From: Sclerotiophoma versabilis
Lineage: Eukaryota; Ascomycota; Dothideomycetes; Pleosporales; Didymellaceae
Reading direction: 5' to 3'
Assembly (NCBI GenBank): GCA_012274445.1
Contig: JAAROD010000015.1
Span: 3,844,001 to 3,908,000, forward strand
DNA length: 64,000 bases
Shown here: in pieces, positions 13,801 through 25,900 of the stretch
Layout: each line of letters starts with the position of its first letter
Numbering within the stretch: position 1 is the first letter of the stretch
Program-made: the position numbers and the translations under genes
Notes under the pieces: model-generated
What the model was told of the DNA's origin: nothing
The model's database searches: none
Seen by the model: only the letters and a program-made list of their open reading frames with translations

Positions 13801-14469
13801 ATAGAAACTGCAATATAAGTAATAATTATAGGCTAATATACATAGGCTCTATAATAGCATTATACTAATCTACTATTAACACACAATAGGGTAAAGCCTA
13901 GTGCTAGACATGCCTAATGCTATTTAATTACTATTTAAAATAGAATATTAAAGGCTTAAGCAGAGTGCGTATATAAAGGCTAGATGTACCCTATAGAAAT
14001 AAATTTACTATTTATAATACTTAGGTATACCTATAGGATAAGTGTCTCTATATCTAAGCAGAGTAGATTTAATAGGTTTAAACTTATATAGAGCCTTAGG
14101 ACAATAGTAAACAGATATAGAAGAATTAGTCTCCTAGAATAATATATCCTAACCTTATACTAGAGTTTATAAAATATTAGACTAGTATAGTAGATTTTAG
14201 AGATAACTTTAAAGCCAGCTGTATTATTCTAGTATTAACTTAGTTAACTTATAAGTTTTTTATAGCAGACAGCCTAAGACATTATAGAGAGCTTATTAAT
14301 AGTAAGTAGATTTATCCTTTACTATACACCTAAACACCTAAGACAAAGTAAGACACTAATTTAAAACTTAGAATTAATAAGACTACCCCTCATTAATAAT
14401 AATAATAAAATAATATAAATATAAAGTGCTAGAAGAGGGGGGAGAGCTACTAATTCTAGGTTTTAACTT
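10860..14469 (+). pseudogene. RecQ-type (telomere-linked-like) helicase relic
   Basis: One + strand frame runs about 3.6 kb with no frameshift that I found, broken only by RIP-type stops. In order: a basic 'HYYKGFN'-like segment near 11430-11470; a degraded Walker A at 12184-12210 (reads TRSSKS, expected TGxGKS, explained by G-to-A changes); an ITPLAALR-like motif near 12260; a degraded DEAH-type box at 12454-12474 (VVDKFYY); SAT at 12559-12567; and a motif VI remnant RRAG at 12997-13008. A Cys-x2-Cys segment and a C-terminal region follow to about 14440. This order matches the RecQ-like telomere-linked helicase proteins of fungal subtelomeres (family knowledge). No catalytic function can remain. 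The stop is close to the palindrome module at 14432. Confidence 0.7.
14432..14467 (-). repeat. Palindrome/pyrimidine module, copy 3 (inverted)
   Basis: Read on the minus strand it is TTAAAACCTAGAATTAGTAG followed by a CTCTCCCCCCTCTTC tract, the same module as the others but in the opposite orientation. It lies at the 3' end of the helicase relic. Confidence 0.55.
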
Positions 14470-14570
14470 AGTAGACTTAGATTATTTCTCTACTTTACCT
14501 ACAAATCTATTACGTGCTAGGCGCGCACAGTCCTTATACTAGTAGCACTAGTATAGGTATATAATCCCTC

Positions 14571-14590
14571 TCCCCCCCCCTCTCTTCCTC
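14571..14590 (+). repeat. Isolated C-tract
   Basis: CCCTCTCC followed by a run of C and TCTCTTCC. This resembles the tract half of the recurrent module without a clear palindrome. Confidence 0.4.
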
Positions 14591-14670
14591 TTCTACTTTT
14601 CTCTACCTCCCTACCTACTAACCCCCTGCCTACCTACTACTAGCTAACTTAAACTACTAAGTCTGTAAGC

Positions 14671-14712
14671 TAAAAACCTAGAAACAGCTAGTCCCCCCCC
14701 CCCTCTTCTCTA
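14671..14712 (+). repeat. Palindrome/pyrimidine module, copy 4
   Basis: TAAAAACCTAGAAACAGCTA then a run of about twelve C and TCTTCTCT. Only the right palindrome arm is preserved. Confidence 0.5.
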
Positions 14713-14806
14713 CTATATAACTACTATATATAACAACTACTCTATATGTATTATAAAACTTATAAGTACTATTAATAAAAACTTTACTAAAAAAAAATAA
14801 AAAAAA

Positions 14807-14851
14807 AATTAAAACCTAGAATTACTCTAACCCTCTCTCCCCCCTCTTCTA
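14807..14851 (+). repeat. Palindrome/pyrimidine module, copy 5
   Basis: TTAAAACCTAGAATTACTCT followed by CTCTCTCCCCCCTCTTCT. It is preceded by A-rich DNA. Confidence 0.5.
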
Positions 14852-15166
14852 GTACTACCTTTTAGAAGAACGCTATAGAAACGCTAAATAAAGGGTAAAG
14901 TTACTATAATAGATTTTACCTTTTATTTTACGTGTATAATAGTTTGTCCTTTAGATAGCATTTACTTTAAAGTAGACTACTTATTTCTATAGAGTTTACC
15001 TACTACTAATTAGATCTATACTACTACCTAGATAGTTTAACCTAGAACTTATAGCTATTATAATTAAACAATGCATGCGTAACCTACAGCTTTTACTAAT
15101 ACCTTAGTTAGTAGTTTTAATAGATAAGCAAGAGTAAGCTATATATCTAGTAAAAGAACAGCCTGT

Positions 15167-15214
15167 AAGTTTCTAGGTTATCTAAAACCTAGAATCTGTC
15201 TAGCTCCCCTCTTA
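15167..15214 (+). repeat. Palindrome/pyrimidine module, copy 6
   Basis: TTCTAGGTTATCTAAAACCT plus AGAA makes a clear hairpin-forming inverted repeat with arms TTCTAGGTT/AACCTAGAA-like, followed by CTAGCTCCCCTCTT. It sits about 70 bp before the next relic gene. Confidence 0.55.
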
Positions 15215-15282
15215 CTATATAATATATTATCTTTCCTTAACTTATTTAGCAAATCTCCTAGTAAACTAGACTAGATAATAAC

Positions 15283-16890
15283 ACCTCTAAACAACAAACC
15301 TGCAGAATCTCTACTACTACTATTATCTCTACTATTACTAACATTGCTATTAATAACAGCATATAACGCTAATTAAACACCTTCTTTATAAGACTAACTA
15401 ATACTATTAGAGTCTTAAGCTATTATTCTAGAGACACCTTAGCAGCAGATAATTTAAGAGGTAGAGTATCCTTTAAGTAAGACAATATCTAAAATCTAGT
15501 ATAACTCTAATAATAAGTATAATAAAATAATGCATTAGAGATATAAACAAGCTAAAGAGCAGGATAACTCTAATAATCAAGATAAGCAGCTACACTAAGA
15601 AACAGGATAAATAAATATATTAGATTTTAGCTAGCTTAATATAGAAGACAAGCATATTACAACCTCTATAACTATAATAGTAGTACTAATTAAGAAGAAA
15701 GATAAGATAATAACTAAGCTAGCCTATTAAATAAAGCTGCTATTAATAAAAGTTTTAGAGAGTAACCTATAATAACTAATATATAAACTAGCATAATTAA
15801 TTATTAGGCTTACTCTATAGTTTAGTAAGAGTAGAGCAGCCTTTAAGCACGTCTTTAATAAAGTCCTTTTCTCTATATTCTTAGATTTTAAATAGGGTCT
15901 TATAGATATTAGAGAGTAGATTAATACCTATTAGCTAAGTATAGTTAAGGCTATATTACGTAACCTACAGAAACTTAATAAGATACGCTTAATAGATACT
16001 ATTTAGGCTCTATAGCAGTACTCTAAATAGGCTACTAGTTATATAGATTAAGCTTATTAACTACTCTTTAATACTAGATTAGCACTCTACTAAAATACTA
16101 GTATCTACTACAACGTACGTATTAACTAAGTATAAGCAACCTTATTACTTAATTAGTTACTTAGGAGTACTATAGCTATAATTAATAAACTCTACCTTAC
16201 AGCTGTTACAGATAATAAAAAGCTTAAGGTTACTAATTAAGGCAAGTTACCTATAGATATAGAGAAAGAATAAGACGAACCTATCCTGTCTAGCCTAAAG
16301 CCTAAAACTAAGCTTATTTAACTAAGTAGAGAACTTATAGAAGCTAATTTTAGCAACCTTTTCTGTGCTTCTAAGATTAAAAAGAAGACTGTTTTAGTCT
16401 ATATCTATATACTAGTTATAGGATAAGCACTAGCTATAAATTATAAAGTAATAGCTATAGTAATACTAGTTGTTAAGTATAAAGACGTACCTCCCTCTGC
16501 AGCCTAATCCAATGCAGAACGATTAGCAGTATACTATTATATAATACTTAAACTAGATTGCAACATACTGCCTATAAGCTTTACACCTACTATTACTCTA
16601 AAGACACTTATTAGTTAAGACTGCACAGCTAATCCTAAACGCTGTTAGTTCTATATAATTAATAACTCTAGTAACATATAAATAATTAAATTAGATTATT
16701 TAATTAGTATTAATATAAATACCTCTATAGATACTAAAGATAATAATAAAATTAATACTAAGAATTATTTACTAGCTGCACTTTACTGTTACGAATAGAA
16801 ATAAAAAGAAGATAATAGAAACGTAAACATGCTAGATATATCTAGAGTAATTATAAACTAGCGCAGTAAGTAGCTTACAAGGGGTAATAG
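15283..16890 (+). pseudogene. Unrecognised coding relic A
   Basis: A single + strand frame of about 1.6 kb can be followed from a hydrophobic Leu/Ser-rich start, through a central charged region, to a Lys/Asn-rich end, with scattered RIP-type TAG/TAA and no frameshift noticed. No motif in it lets me name a family. It ends at a palindrome/C-tract module (16894) and is preceded by one (15167), like its neighbours, so it is probably one gene of a multi-gene element on this strand. Confidence 0.45.
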
Positions 16891-16893
16891 TAA

Positions 16894-16941
16894 GCTTCTA
16901 GGTTTTAAAAACCTAAAATTAATTAGACCCCCCCCCCCCTC
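16894..16941 (+). repeat. Palindrome/pyrimidine module, copy 7
   Basis: CTTCTAGGTTTTAAAAACCT (a near-perfect palindrome) then AAAATTAATTAGA and a run of about twelve C followed by TCT. It lies between relics A and B. Confidence 0.6.
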
Positions 16942-17027
16942 TAGATTTTTAACATGCTTACTAAACATTTATAGTTAATAACTACCTAATTAATATTATA
17001 GAACTAAACAGCAGCTCTATATATTAT

Positions 17028-17690
17028 ATGCGCTATAACCTACTAAATATTATCTATAATATACTAGTTACTCTAACTATCCCTAAGAACCTAAAGCTGT
17101 TATTAGATGCAGAAAAGTATATAATAAAGTATAACATCTTATTAGTAGTTTCTTACTTTAAGAAGTTACTATATAAAAACATAGAAGAGTTAATTAAGTT
17201 TAGCTACTTAAAGAAGCAGAGCAACCTAAATACGCTAGCTTATAAATATCTACATAGAGAACATGCACTAGAAGCAGGTCTTCTAGTAGTACTTTCAGAC
17301 GAGACTGTAGTAGCTAATAAAGAGGAGAATCTTAAAAGCAGCTAAGATATCTTTAGAATTTAAGACTTAGCATTCTGCAAACGTTAAGAAGAGATTCTAA
17401 AGCTTTTAGTTTCTACGCGTGTTATGTTTTAAGAGTATATAGATGCTCTTTCTACCTTATACATTTCCTATTAGTCTATACCTATTTTACTAAGTGCAAA
17501 TCTGTCTTAGTATTTATACTAGAACTAGGTTCTAGGCGCTACTACTACTATATTATAGATTTAATAACGTATAGATACTAGTAAAGGCAATATAGGAGAG
17601 CTCCTATACTATAACACTAGTAGTAGTAAGACAGTTACTATATTTATAACACTACTAAATATAAGTATAGCTAAGAAAGGTAAGTATAAT
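17028..17690 (+). pseudogene. Unrecognised coding relic B
   Basis: The first 105 codons (17028-17345) are open, beginning with an in-frame ATG. The same frame continues with RIP-type stops to about 17690, where the next palindrome module starts. The open part is rich in Leu, Lys and Tyr with no obvious domain. The open stretch is more likely chance survival than a functional gene, given the surrounding decay. Its upstream boundary with relic A is a palindrome/C-tract module. Confidence 0.4.
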
Positions 17691-17737
17691 TCTAGATTCT
17701 TAAAAACCTAGAATTACCTGCCTCTCCCCCCCCTCTC
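17688..17737 (+). repeat. Palindrome/pyrimidine module, copy 8
   Basis: TAATTCTAGATTCTTAAAAA then CCTAGAATTACC and CTCTCCCCCCCCTCTCCC. Both palindrome arms and the tract are present. It lies between relics B and C. Confidence 0.6.
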
Positions 17738-17814
17738 CCTATAATATAGTATATTATAGTATATTAGCTAATAAAATATAGTATATAAATAAACGTTAAG
17801 ACTAACTAAATAAG

Positions 17815-19737
17815 CTATAAGAAGCTAAAGACTAGAAAGAATTAGCTGCTAAGCCTATAACACGCCTTAATATTTAGGTAACAGAAGCCTATCTAATCTC
17901 CTAGGTAATAAACAACCTATCTAACTACTCTAAGTATATTATTCTAATAGTCTATAGCTTAGATTCTAATAAACTTAAGCTGCTATTAGGAGTATATATT
18001 ATGCCTAAGCGCATATTATAAGGCTATAATATCTTTAAGTCCTCTATAGCTAACTAGATATTAATTATTACTTTATATTAAACTTTAGTAAATAAACATA
18101 GACTAAAAGCTATAGGCGCTTAGATATAGTAAGATGTACTCTAGAACTTTAGCAGACTTAATAATACTGTTTAATTAGTAGTAGTAGATAGTATTTCTAA
18201 TACCTTTCTATATAATCTATCTAGTCTAGTAGACTTATATTTTATTAATAAGGTATAGAACGCGCATAATATTAACTTAATATTTTATTATTTAATCTGC
18301 TATATAGAAGTGAACTTTTATTTGCTCCTAACTACAACACCTATACTATAGTCTATAACCGGATACGCTAGCCTTATTATACTTATATATAATCTAGTAC
18401 TAGATTATAAGGCATAGATGCTTATTAAGTAGAATTAATTATACAATTCTTATACTACTAATACATCTAATAAAGTAAAGTAATTTGCTACTACCTATAC
18501 AGCTTTTAAACGCTAGGTTAGTAATAATAACTTTCTAACACGTTAAGGTATTGTACTCTATATACTTTAGAAGAAGCACACATATTATATCTTATATAAT
18601 TCTACTTATATAACATATCTAAATAGAGATGTGCACTATCTATATAATCTCCTCTCTAGTTACGTAGCTATTTAAGTAATAATTAAGAATAAGATATATA
18701 TTAAGAGCATATACTATATAGGAGTTAACTACTACCCTAATAAGCTGTACACATTTAACTAAGAAAGCTAGACCTCTAGGCTTAATACTAAAGTTACGTG
18801 TTTTTAGAGTCTTAGTAGTCTTGCTTATATATTAATATAGGCTAATATAATCTATAATATATAAGGTAATATTAATATTATAGAGTTATTACGCCTTTAT
18901 AATACTAGTAAGTATAGCTAGTATATTTATAAAATTCTACTTAATATTAAGAGTAATACTAACTATAAGAGTGTTATTAATATTATCCTTACATATAATA
19001 GAGAAGTCTCTAGTGCTAATAATACTACTAGTCTACTATATTGTTTTTGTTTTTATAGTAAGCGCTTAAAGTAGTTGTTTAGAAATATTTTAGTCCTCTA
19101 TATTATCTATAGACTTAAAGTACTTATTTTTATACGTAATTTAATTAAATAAGAGATTCTAAACTATCTCTTTAACCTTACTAGTCTTATATTAGAAGCC
19201 TATATAGCTAGGTATAACACGTTCTGCAAGGTAGAGATTATCTATAATTTTAACATGCTTCTGTCTACTATTAGAAGTATTACCTCTAAGGTAAATATTT
19301 TAGTTAATTCTGTAAACTAAAATATAGGTATAAACTATTAGAATGCCTGTTATATGCTTATTATAATAGGTCCAACCTCTACTTACTCTATCTACCTCTA
19401 ATATTTAGGCTATATTATTAGAATTAGCTAGCAGAATTTATGCATTATTATTAAGTTTTATAATAATATTACGTATAATTATACTCTTACTCTTAAAAGT
19501 ACTTACTAAGCTATTCTATAGGTCTCTGCTAGAATTAATCTAGAAGAACTTATAAAGGCGTATAGTATAGTAGAAGAAGGTAATAAAATTATTAATATTA
19601 ATTTTAATAAACTTACTAGATTTATAATAGTTAAGAGAGAACTTATAAACAAGCGTTGTAAAGAATTTCTACTAGAGCTAATAGACAGTAAAGAGATATA
19701 TAAGTACTCTACCCTATCCTTAGCACTAATAGGATAA
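17815..19737 (+). pseudogene. Unrecognised coding relic C (about 630 codons)
   Basis: One + strand frame can be followed for about 1.9 kb to a terminal TAA at 19735, directly before a palindrome module. Internal stops are of the RIP type (TAG/TAA for CAG/CAA/TGG). Composition is Ile/Leu/Tyr/Asn-rich, with a Cys-containing stretch near 19050 and a Glu/Lys-rich C-terminus. No frameshift was noticed over the whole length. I cannot name the family. It is one of the best relics in the window for a profile search. Confidence 0.5.
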
Positions 19738-19787
19738 TTCTAGCTTTTAAAACCTAGAATTAACTAGTCCCCCCTCTCTTCTCCTCT
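19736..19787 (+). repeat. Palindrome/pyrimidine module, copy 9
   Basis: AATTCTAGCTTTTAAAACCT then AGAATTAACTAG and CCCCCCTCTCTTCTCCTC. It starts at the stop codon of relic C, so the module is immediately 3' of that reading frame. Confidence 0.6.
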
Positions 19788-19849
19788 CTAAACATAATAT
19801 TTAATTATATATATACTAACTATTAAATAGCTACTAATAATATCTTCTA

Positions 19850-21032
19850 TATAATCTTCTAGAGTTATTACTTACTTAAACTTTAATCTAGGTAAGTAGC
19901 TAATAGTAAAGCCCTACTATATATACTACGTCCTACTATTTTCTCTATAGTTAGTATCTAGCAGGCTAGAAACACTTACGTTAACTATAATTAGTTGCAG
20001 CGCACTAGTAGTAAAGCTGTATTAATAGTAATAGTAACTAAGACTATAGTATAGTAGTTATCTAATATCCTCTTTATAAGTCTACTACTCTAAGTAAATA
20101 TAGATAGATTCTACTATATTAAGAAGTAAATTAATATAACTAAGCTAAATATACTTCCTAATAGTGCTTAATATTATATAAAGATTATAGAGAGCTACTA
20201 ATATAGAGACGTAATTAATATTTATAAGAGTAAGATAGCCTGTTTAGACTCTAGTCCAATACAGAGTTTAATAGGCGCAGGCTATATAGATATAAATCTT
20301 CTATTATTACCTCTTACTTAATATTAGCATGCTAAGAAGCTAGCCTTATTTAGGTCTAACACTGTATCTATCTATAAAAACTAAGTACTACTAATAAGTA
20401 TAAGTAAAGCTATTAATAAAGAGTATAAAGTAAGAGAAGAAGTAGGTAATATAATATTAGAAGAGAAAAATAAGAAAGATAATATAAGCTTATATACAAA
20501 GCTATTACCCCTACTAGCTAATATAGTATACTAATAGCTACGTGCTAAAACTAATAACTATATAGATATAGAGCAATAACTAGCGCCTAGTAATACTCTT
20601 AAAGTTAGGGCTGTGCTAACTATGCCTATAAATACTTAGAAGCGCTGCGTAAGTAGTACTAATATAGATAAGTAAGAACTAGAGAATACTACTAAGCTAC
20701 TAAAAAAGAAGGCTGCTTATAGTTAAGGTAGTAGTGCTAGCTATAGTAAGGTACCTAAGGTAGCTTCTAAGGCACTTAAGGCAGCTCCTAAAGTACCTAA
20801 GGCAGCTTCTAAGGTACCTAAAGCAGCTCCTAAGGCACCTAAAGCTGCTTCTAAGGCACCTAAGGCTACACCTAAGGCTGCACCTAAGGCTGCTTCTAAA
20901 CAGTCTCTAACTACAGCACGCAACACTTACTTTAGCACTAAGAAAGAACTTAACTAGCCTTCTAAGAAGAAGGCCTATATAAGTAATACTCTAGTATTAC
21001 CTAAGAATATAGAAGAAGATAAATTATTATAA
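19850..21032 (+). pseudogene. Unrecognised relic D with Lys/Ala/Pro tail
   Basis: A + strand frame of about 390 codons with RIP-type stops, ending at TAA 21030-21032. The N-terminal two thirds has no domain I recognise. From about 20747 to 20900 it becomes a run of imperfect 4-residue units (K-A-A-P, K-A-A-S, K-V-P), like the basic, disordered tails of histone-H1-type or other DNA-binding proteins. The open minus-strand frame over this repeat is a by-product of the 12-bp periodicity. It is the last relic in the 15-21 kb series. Confidence 0.45.
20747..20903 (+). repeat. 12-bp-periodic coding repeat (KAAP units)
   Basis: About a dozen imperfect units of AAGGCAGCTCCT / AAGGTACCTAAA type encode the Lys/Ala/Pro/Ser tail of relic D. 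CpA survives well here (GCA codons), which shows that RIP in this region is not saturated. Confidence 0.7.
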
Positions 21033-21288
21033 GATTAAAGATAGTAAAGAATCTAGGCTAATAAAAGTTTTAGTTTAACACAAATGCAACTTTAAAAGAA
21101 GAAAAAAAAAAATAATAATTTTAGATATATAAGAAACTAGTTTTTAGTTAATATTAACAGAAAATAGCTATATAGCTATAGAAAAGCAAAAGAAAATATA
21201 AAAAAAAAAAAGTTTTAATATATAAGTAATATAGTAATAATAGTTAAATATACTATATGCCTAAACTATACTAATAGAGTAGAGTTAG

Positions 21289-21361
21289 GTTACCTCTAGA
21301 GGCGAAAATAGTAGTTACCCCTAGGGGCAAGGTCTTAGTATTGCTTACCTCTAGAGGTAAG
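21289..21361. repeat. Three CTAG-centred palindromes
   Basis: TTACCTCTAGAGGCGA (21289), TTACCCCTAGGGGCAA (21315) and CTTACCTCTAGAGGTAAG (21344) lie within about 75 bp. A fourth, longer member is at 23965. They are clearly related to each other and differ from the TTCTAGG/CCTAGAA module. Confidence 0.6.
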
Positions 21362-21720
21362 AGGTCTGTGCTAGGATTTGCAAACTCTTAACCTACTTAT
21401 AACTAATCTAATATAGCTTTAATAATAAACTTTTGTCTTTAAAGAAACTACTCTTTCTAAATACTAATTCTAATAAAAGTAAAACTATAATAAAGTATAA
21501 AGATAAAGATATCTTAACTAAAACAGAAAAAAGATAACATACAGCTGTTAAGGAAATTAGGGAAGCAGACTCTATCTATAACTAAGCTATACCCTACCTG
21601 CTTATAATAGCTAAATTCCTAATTAATATACTTACCTTAGAATAGAGTATTAGTGCAAATAGGCCTATTAACCTAGCCTATAAGCAGCGTCTCTGCTAGA
21701 TCTTTAATAAGGTAGGTGTT

Positions 21721-22030
21721 CTTTAGTAAGACAGAAGCTACTAGTTACAGGTTACTTACTCTAAAGCGCAGGTGCAGCAGATACTAGACTACCTAGCAGA
21801 AATAGAGCAGGCTTAGGTAAGTGCTACTACAGCTAAGAGCACTAAAGAAGGGGATCTAAAGTAGCTGTTATTTAAAGGCTAGGTAAGCGCAGTAGAAGTA
21901 AAGGTAGAGCTTATTACTAGCTACTATTATATTAAAGCTTTTAAAGAGTACTTATAGCGTTATAGGTTACCAGAGGAGAAGTAGTAGTAGGTGTGTAGCA
22001 TTTATAACAAAGGTTTTAGCCTCTGCACGT
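21721..22030 (+). pseudogene. Unrecognised coding relic E
   Basis: The + strand frame that contains GTGCAGCAGATACTAGAC reads coherently for about 100 codons (Gln/Glu/Lys-rich, then a Cys-x-Cys near 22025) with RIP-type stops. No family recognised. Confidence 0.35.
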
Positions 22031-22970
22031 GCAACTAAGTAATAAGCTAACCTAAAAGGTAGACATGCTTTTATTATATTTACGCATTTAGCTGTGCGCT
22101 AATTAAGAGGATATTATTCTTCCTAATAACTATAGACAGATATAGACAGAGCTAGTAACCTTATTATCTAATAACAGCTAGCTATTCTAAGGTTTAAGTA
22201 AGTCTATTAAATAGGAAATACTAGAGCACCTAAGGCTTAGCAGTTAAGTTAAGTTTTCTGTTTAACAGCTAGCTACACTGTAGAGAAATCTTAGCTAAAG
22301 ACTAATAATTACCTAATAGTGCCGTACCTTAATTAGGTAAGTAACCTTTAATATCTTAATGTTTAAGTAGATAGTAAGCTGTAGGATAGATAATATAAGT
22401 GCAATCTATATTTAGACATGCTTAGTATATCTACGCTAAGTAATAACCTAGTATTGGTTTTCTATAATAGATAAGGTAATAAAGGTTATATTAGAGTTTT
22501 AAGGCTAGCATAGACTAGACGTTTAGCTAGCTAACTAGAATAAGCTAGCTAGCCTACTATGTGTGTAAACTATACACAAAGTGCGTGTGCTGTTCTATCC
22601 TAGCCTTAAGCTAGACATAGACCCTTATTCCTTAGGTACACATTAGTAACACTTCTTCCTAGACGTAGATAATGTTATATACCTTAGGTTGTATTAAATA
22701 GTTCTTTTAGAACTAGGACGCTAGTTTATTAATATCTAGGCGCTTTTAAAAACTATAAAGCAAGAAGAAAAGCTAATAAGTATAGTAATATCTTATATTA
22801 TTTTATAGATAAATACAGAGCCTAAGAAGGTCTTAGACTATAATAATAATAAGCCTATACTATAAAAGGACCTAGTACCTGCGCTATAAGCAAGGTATAG
22901 TAATAAGGCTAATAATAAGTCTTAAAACCTCTAGTAGGCAGTTCTTAATTACGTATACAAGAACGCAAAA

Positions 22971-25900
22971 GACTTTACTATAACTATGCTAGAGCACTAT
23001 CTCTATAAGTATCTAGGCAGAGATAATAAAGCCTATAGTATATAGTTTAAGTATAAGGTATAGAGAAAAGTGCTGTCTATTATTATAATCTATACAGGGT
23101 TATCTCTATAACACAGGTATATTACTAGCTCTATATTAGAGAAGATTTATAAAATTAGTCTACTTATAATTATGCAAACTGCACTTAATCTTATCTGTTA
23201 GATCCTAGAAGTTATAAATAATCTAGTGCTTTAGTTAGTAACTACAGCTAAATAGCTGCTTAGTATAATACAGCTAGTAATTACTTAATAGATAATAAAG
23301 TAACATGTAGATATATTAGATCTTTATAGTAAAGATAGGTAACTAACTACTATTAGCCTAGTAGATAAGTAGTATATAGAGAGTAAGCTGTTCTCTTAAG
23401 AATTAATTAGCTACGTAATATATTAAGGGCAGCTATTAGTAGAAACGCAGAACTGTAGGCCTCTTCTCTAGGCTTAGAATAGACTAAATACGCATAAATC
23501 TATCTAGGAGCTAACTACTGCCCTACTACTAAGCTCTAGATTAACAGCAGAGTTGGATGTAGGGGTTTTACTATAGATAGAGATGTAGAACTAAATACTA
23601 ATTAACTTTTCCTTAGACAGGCTAAATAACCTTTAAAAATAATACTATTATAGAAGCGTAATTAGCTAGTAGATAACTTAGCTGTAATAGTATTCTCTTA
23701 ACGCAGAGCCTTACTAGCCTAGATATCCATCTATATCTCTTTCTTTATACGCTATAACTAGCTTAGAAGGAGAATATTAGAGGTAGAGAGTATTAGTAAG
23801 ATATAAGAAACAACTAGGATTTATAAACTCTGAACCTACTATAGAAGGTCTAACATTAGTACCTAGCACCTACTATAGTAGCTAAAGATTATTAGCGCTA
23901 GTAAAAATAAAAGAATAGAAATTATATTACATATTTAGTGCTCTTAAGTTTAATCTGCTCTATAGCTTGCCTCTAGGGGCAAGCAGACACTGCACAATCC
24001 TACTACTAGATCCTGTTAGTAATTGCCTTACCTATTCCTACTATAGGAAATTGCTGCCTCTACAGGTCTTATAATAGATTTTAATGTATTTAATAATAAG
24101 ATTTTAAACCTAAGTCTACTCTAAGATATAAATCTATAGCTAAATTTGCTACTAGCTGTTATTGCAACGCAGCTAACAGATGCGTAATAAAGCACTAATA
24201 GTAATAATAATAGTTCTAGAGACAATAATAGACTCTATAGTAACACGTTGCCTAGTAAACTTAGAGATAACTATAGTAAGAGTAGCTTTAGTAATAGAGA
24301 ATAAGTAGTTATAGCAGCAGACTAGTATTTATAGAAGATTAATTACTCTAAAGAAAACTATAAGTTTAAAGGTATATTAGTATTTAGTAAACTATATATA
24401 TATGCAAATATAAACAGTAACTAATAATATAGCAGTGCAGGAGTTTATTACGGCTACTAAGAGTATATCTTTTAACAGCAGCTAGGCTATTAATATACTA
24501 TAGAGGTAATACACAATTAACTATAGAAGTAGGAAGGCTAGCTTCTAAGCTGCTGCGTTAGAAGATAAGTATATACTGTTATTCTTTCTTAATCTTCTTA
24601 TTATTATAGGATAACTGCTTAGGCTAATCTCGCAGCTATCTAGCTACTTTTTTAATAATATAACTATTAGCTTTAAGAACTAGTAGGCTTCCTATAGTAA
24701 CAAGTACGTTTACAGACTATTATTTAACCTAGAAAACTATACCTTCTAGCTAGCTACAGCTATAACGCAGAAGTCCTAGTTTATTATTATATACCCTGTT
24801 GCTAACGCACCTAAGGAGCTTTTATTAAGAAGTAAATGTTAAAAACGTTATAAGAAGTTATCCTAACATAGCACCCTATAGCTCTACTATGCCTAGTTCC
24901 TTATATTATATATTAAGAAGATCTTTCTTATTAGTAAGCTGTTAGAGGAGAGCGTAGAGCTGTCTTAGAGATTAGACAGCCTATATACACAAAAAATTAC
25001 CTTTAATAAATAGATAACCTTCTAAGAGGCTTTTATACTAGAGTAGTTAGAGCACATAAGACAGAGTATATAGAATACGTTTTAGATAGAGAACCAACCG
25101 GTATTCTATGCATATAACTATAGGGCAAATATTAAGATAGATATAGCTAACTAGCTATAAGCTGTACCTAAAGAAACCTAACTACAGCCTATTAAAGAAG
25201 AGTCTAACTTAGAGGAAGAGGCTATTAAGATAGAGGGTAGCTTAGAGTATAACAAGCTATTCTATAGCAGTATACTAGGAGCTAGTATAATTCCTTAAAC
25301 TAGCTATAACTACTAAAACCTATTTATAGGTAGGCTGCACTAGCTTTAAATAAGGCTTAAGAATAAGTACATTCTTAATAGTATTAAAATAGTCTCTTAT
25401 ACTCTAGTAATTAACATTAACTATCTAGATAGATATTCTCTAGACCTAAATAATAAGCTAACATGTTATCTTCTTACTAACTATAATATAGTCCTACAGG
25501 AGTACTAAGGGCTGTAAGACTTTACCTTCTACCCTCTTACGTTCTACCTAGTATATAGTAATTTTTCGTCCCTACAGCCTCTAGTATTTCTAATAGACAA
25601 CCTCCTTACAATTATGCAGAAGAATATAAGCTACTAGTATAATAGAGTAGGTGTGTTAAGCTATAGGTACTTCTAGAGATACTTAAATATTAAAAGAAGT
25701 ATCTAATATAGGCCTAATAACTTACTTATTACTAAGAGAGTTACAACTGCTGCTTTAGCGCTGCCTAATTATAATAGAAACCTATCTACTTAAGTAGCGT
25801 CTAAGCAGGATTATCTGCTACAGCACCTGCAGGGATAACTAACTCTTAATAACTCTAAGTCTTCTAGGCTGTTCATCTATAAAGAATAGTAGATTAAAAG

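Noticed and set aside
17028..17345. Functional 105-codon gene
   Set aside because: The same frame goes on with RIP-type stops and its neighbours are all decayed, so it is listed as part of relic B.
20741..20926. Open minus-strand frame rich in Ala/Leu/Gly
   Set aside because: It is the complement of the 12-bp-periodic Lys/Ala/Pro coding repeat of relic D on the + strand; the periodicity keeps it open.
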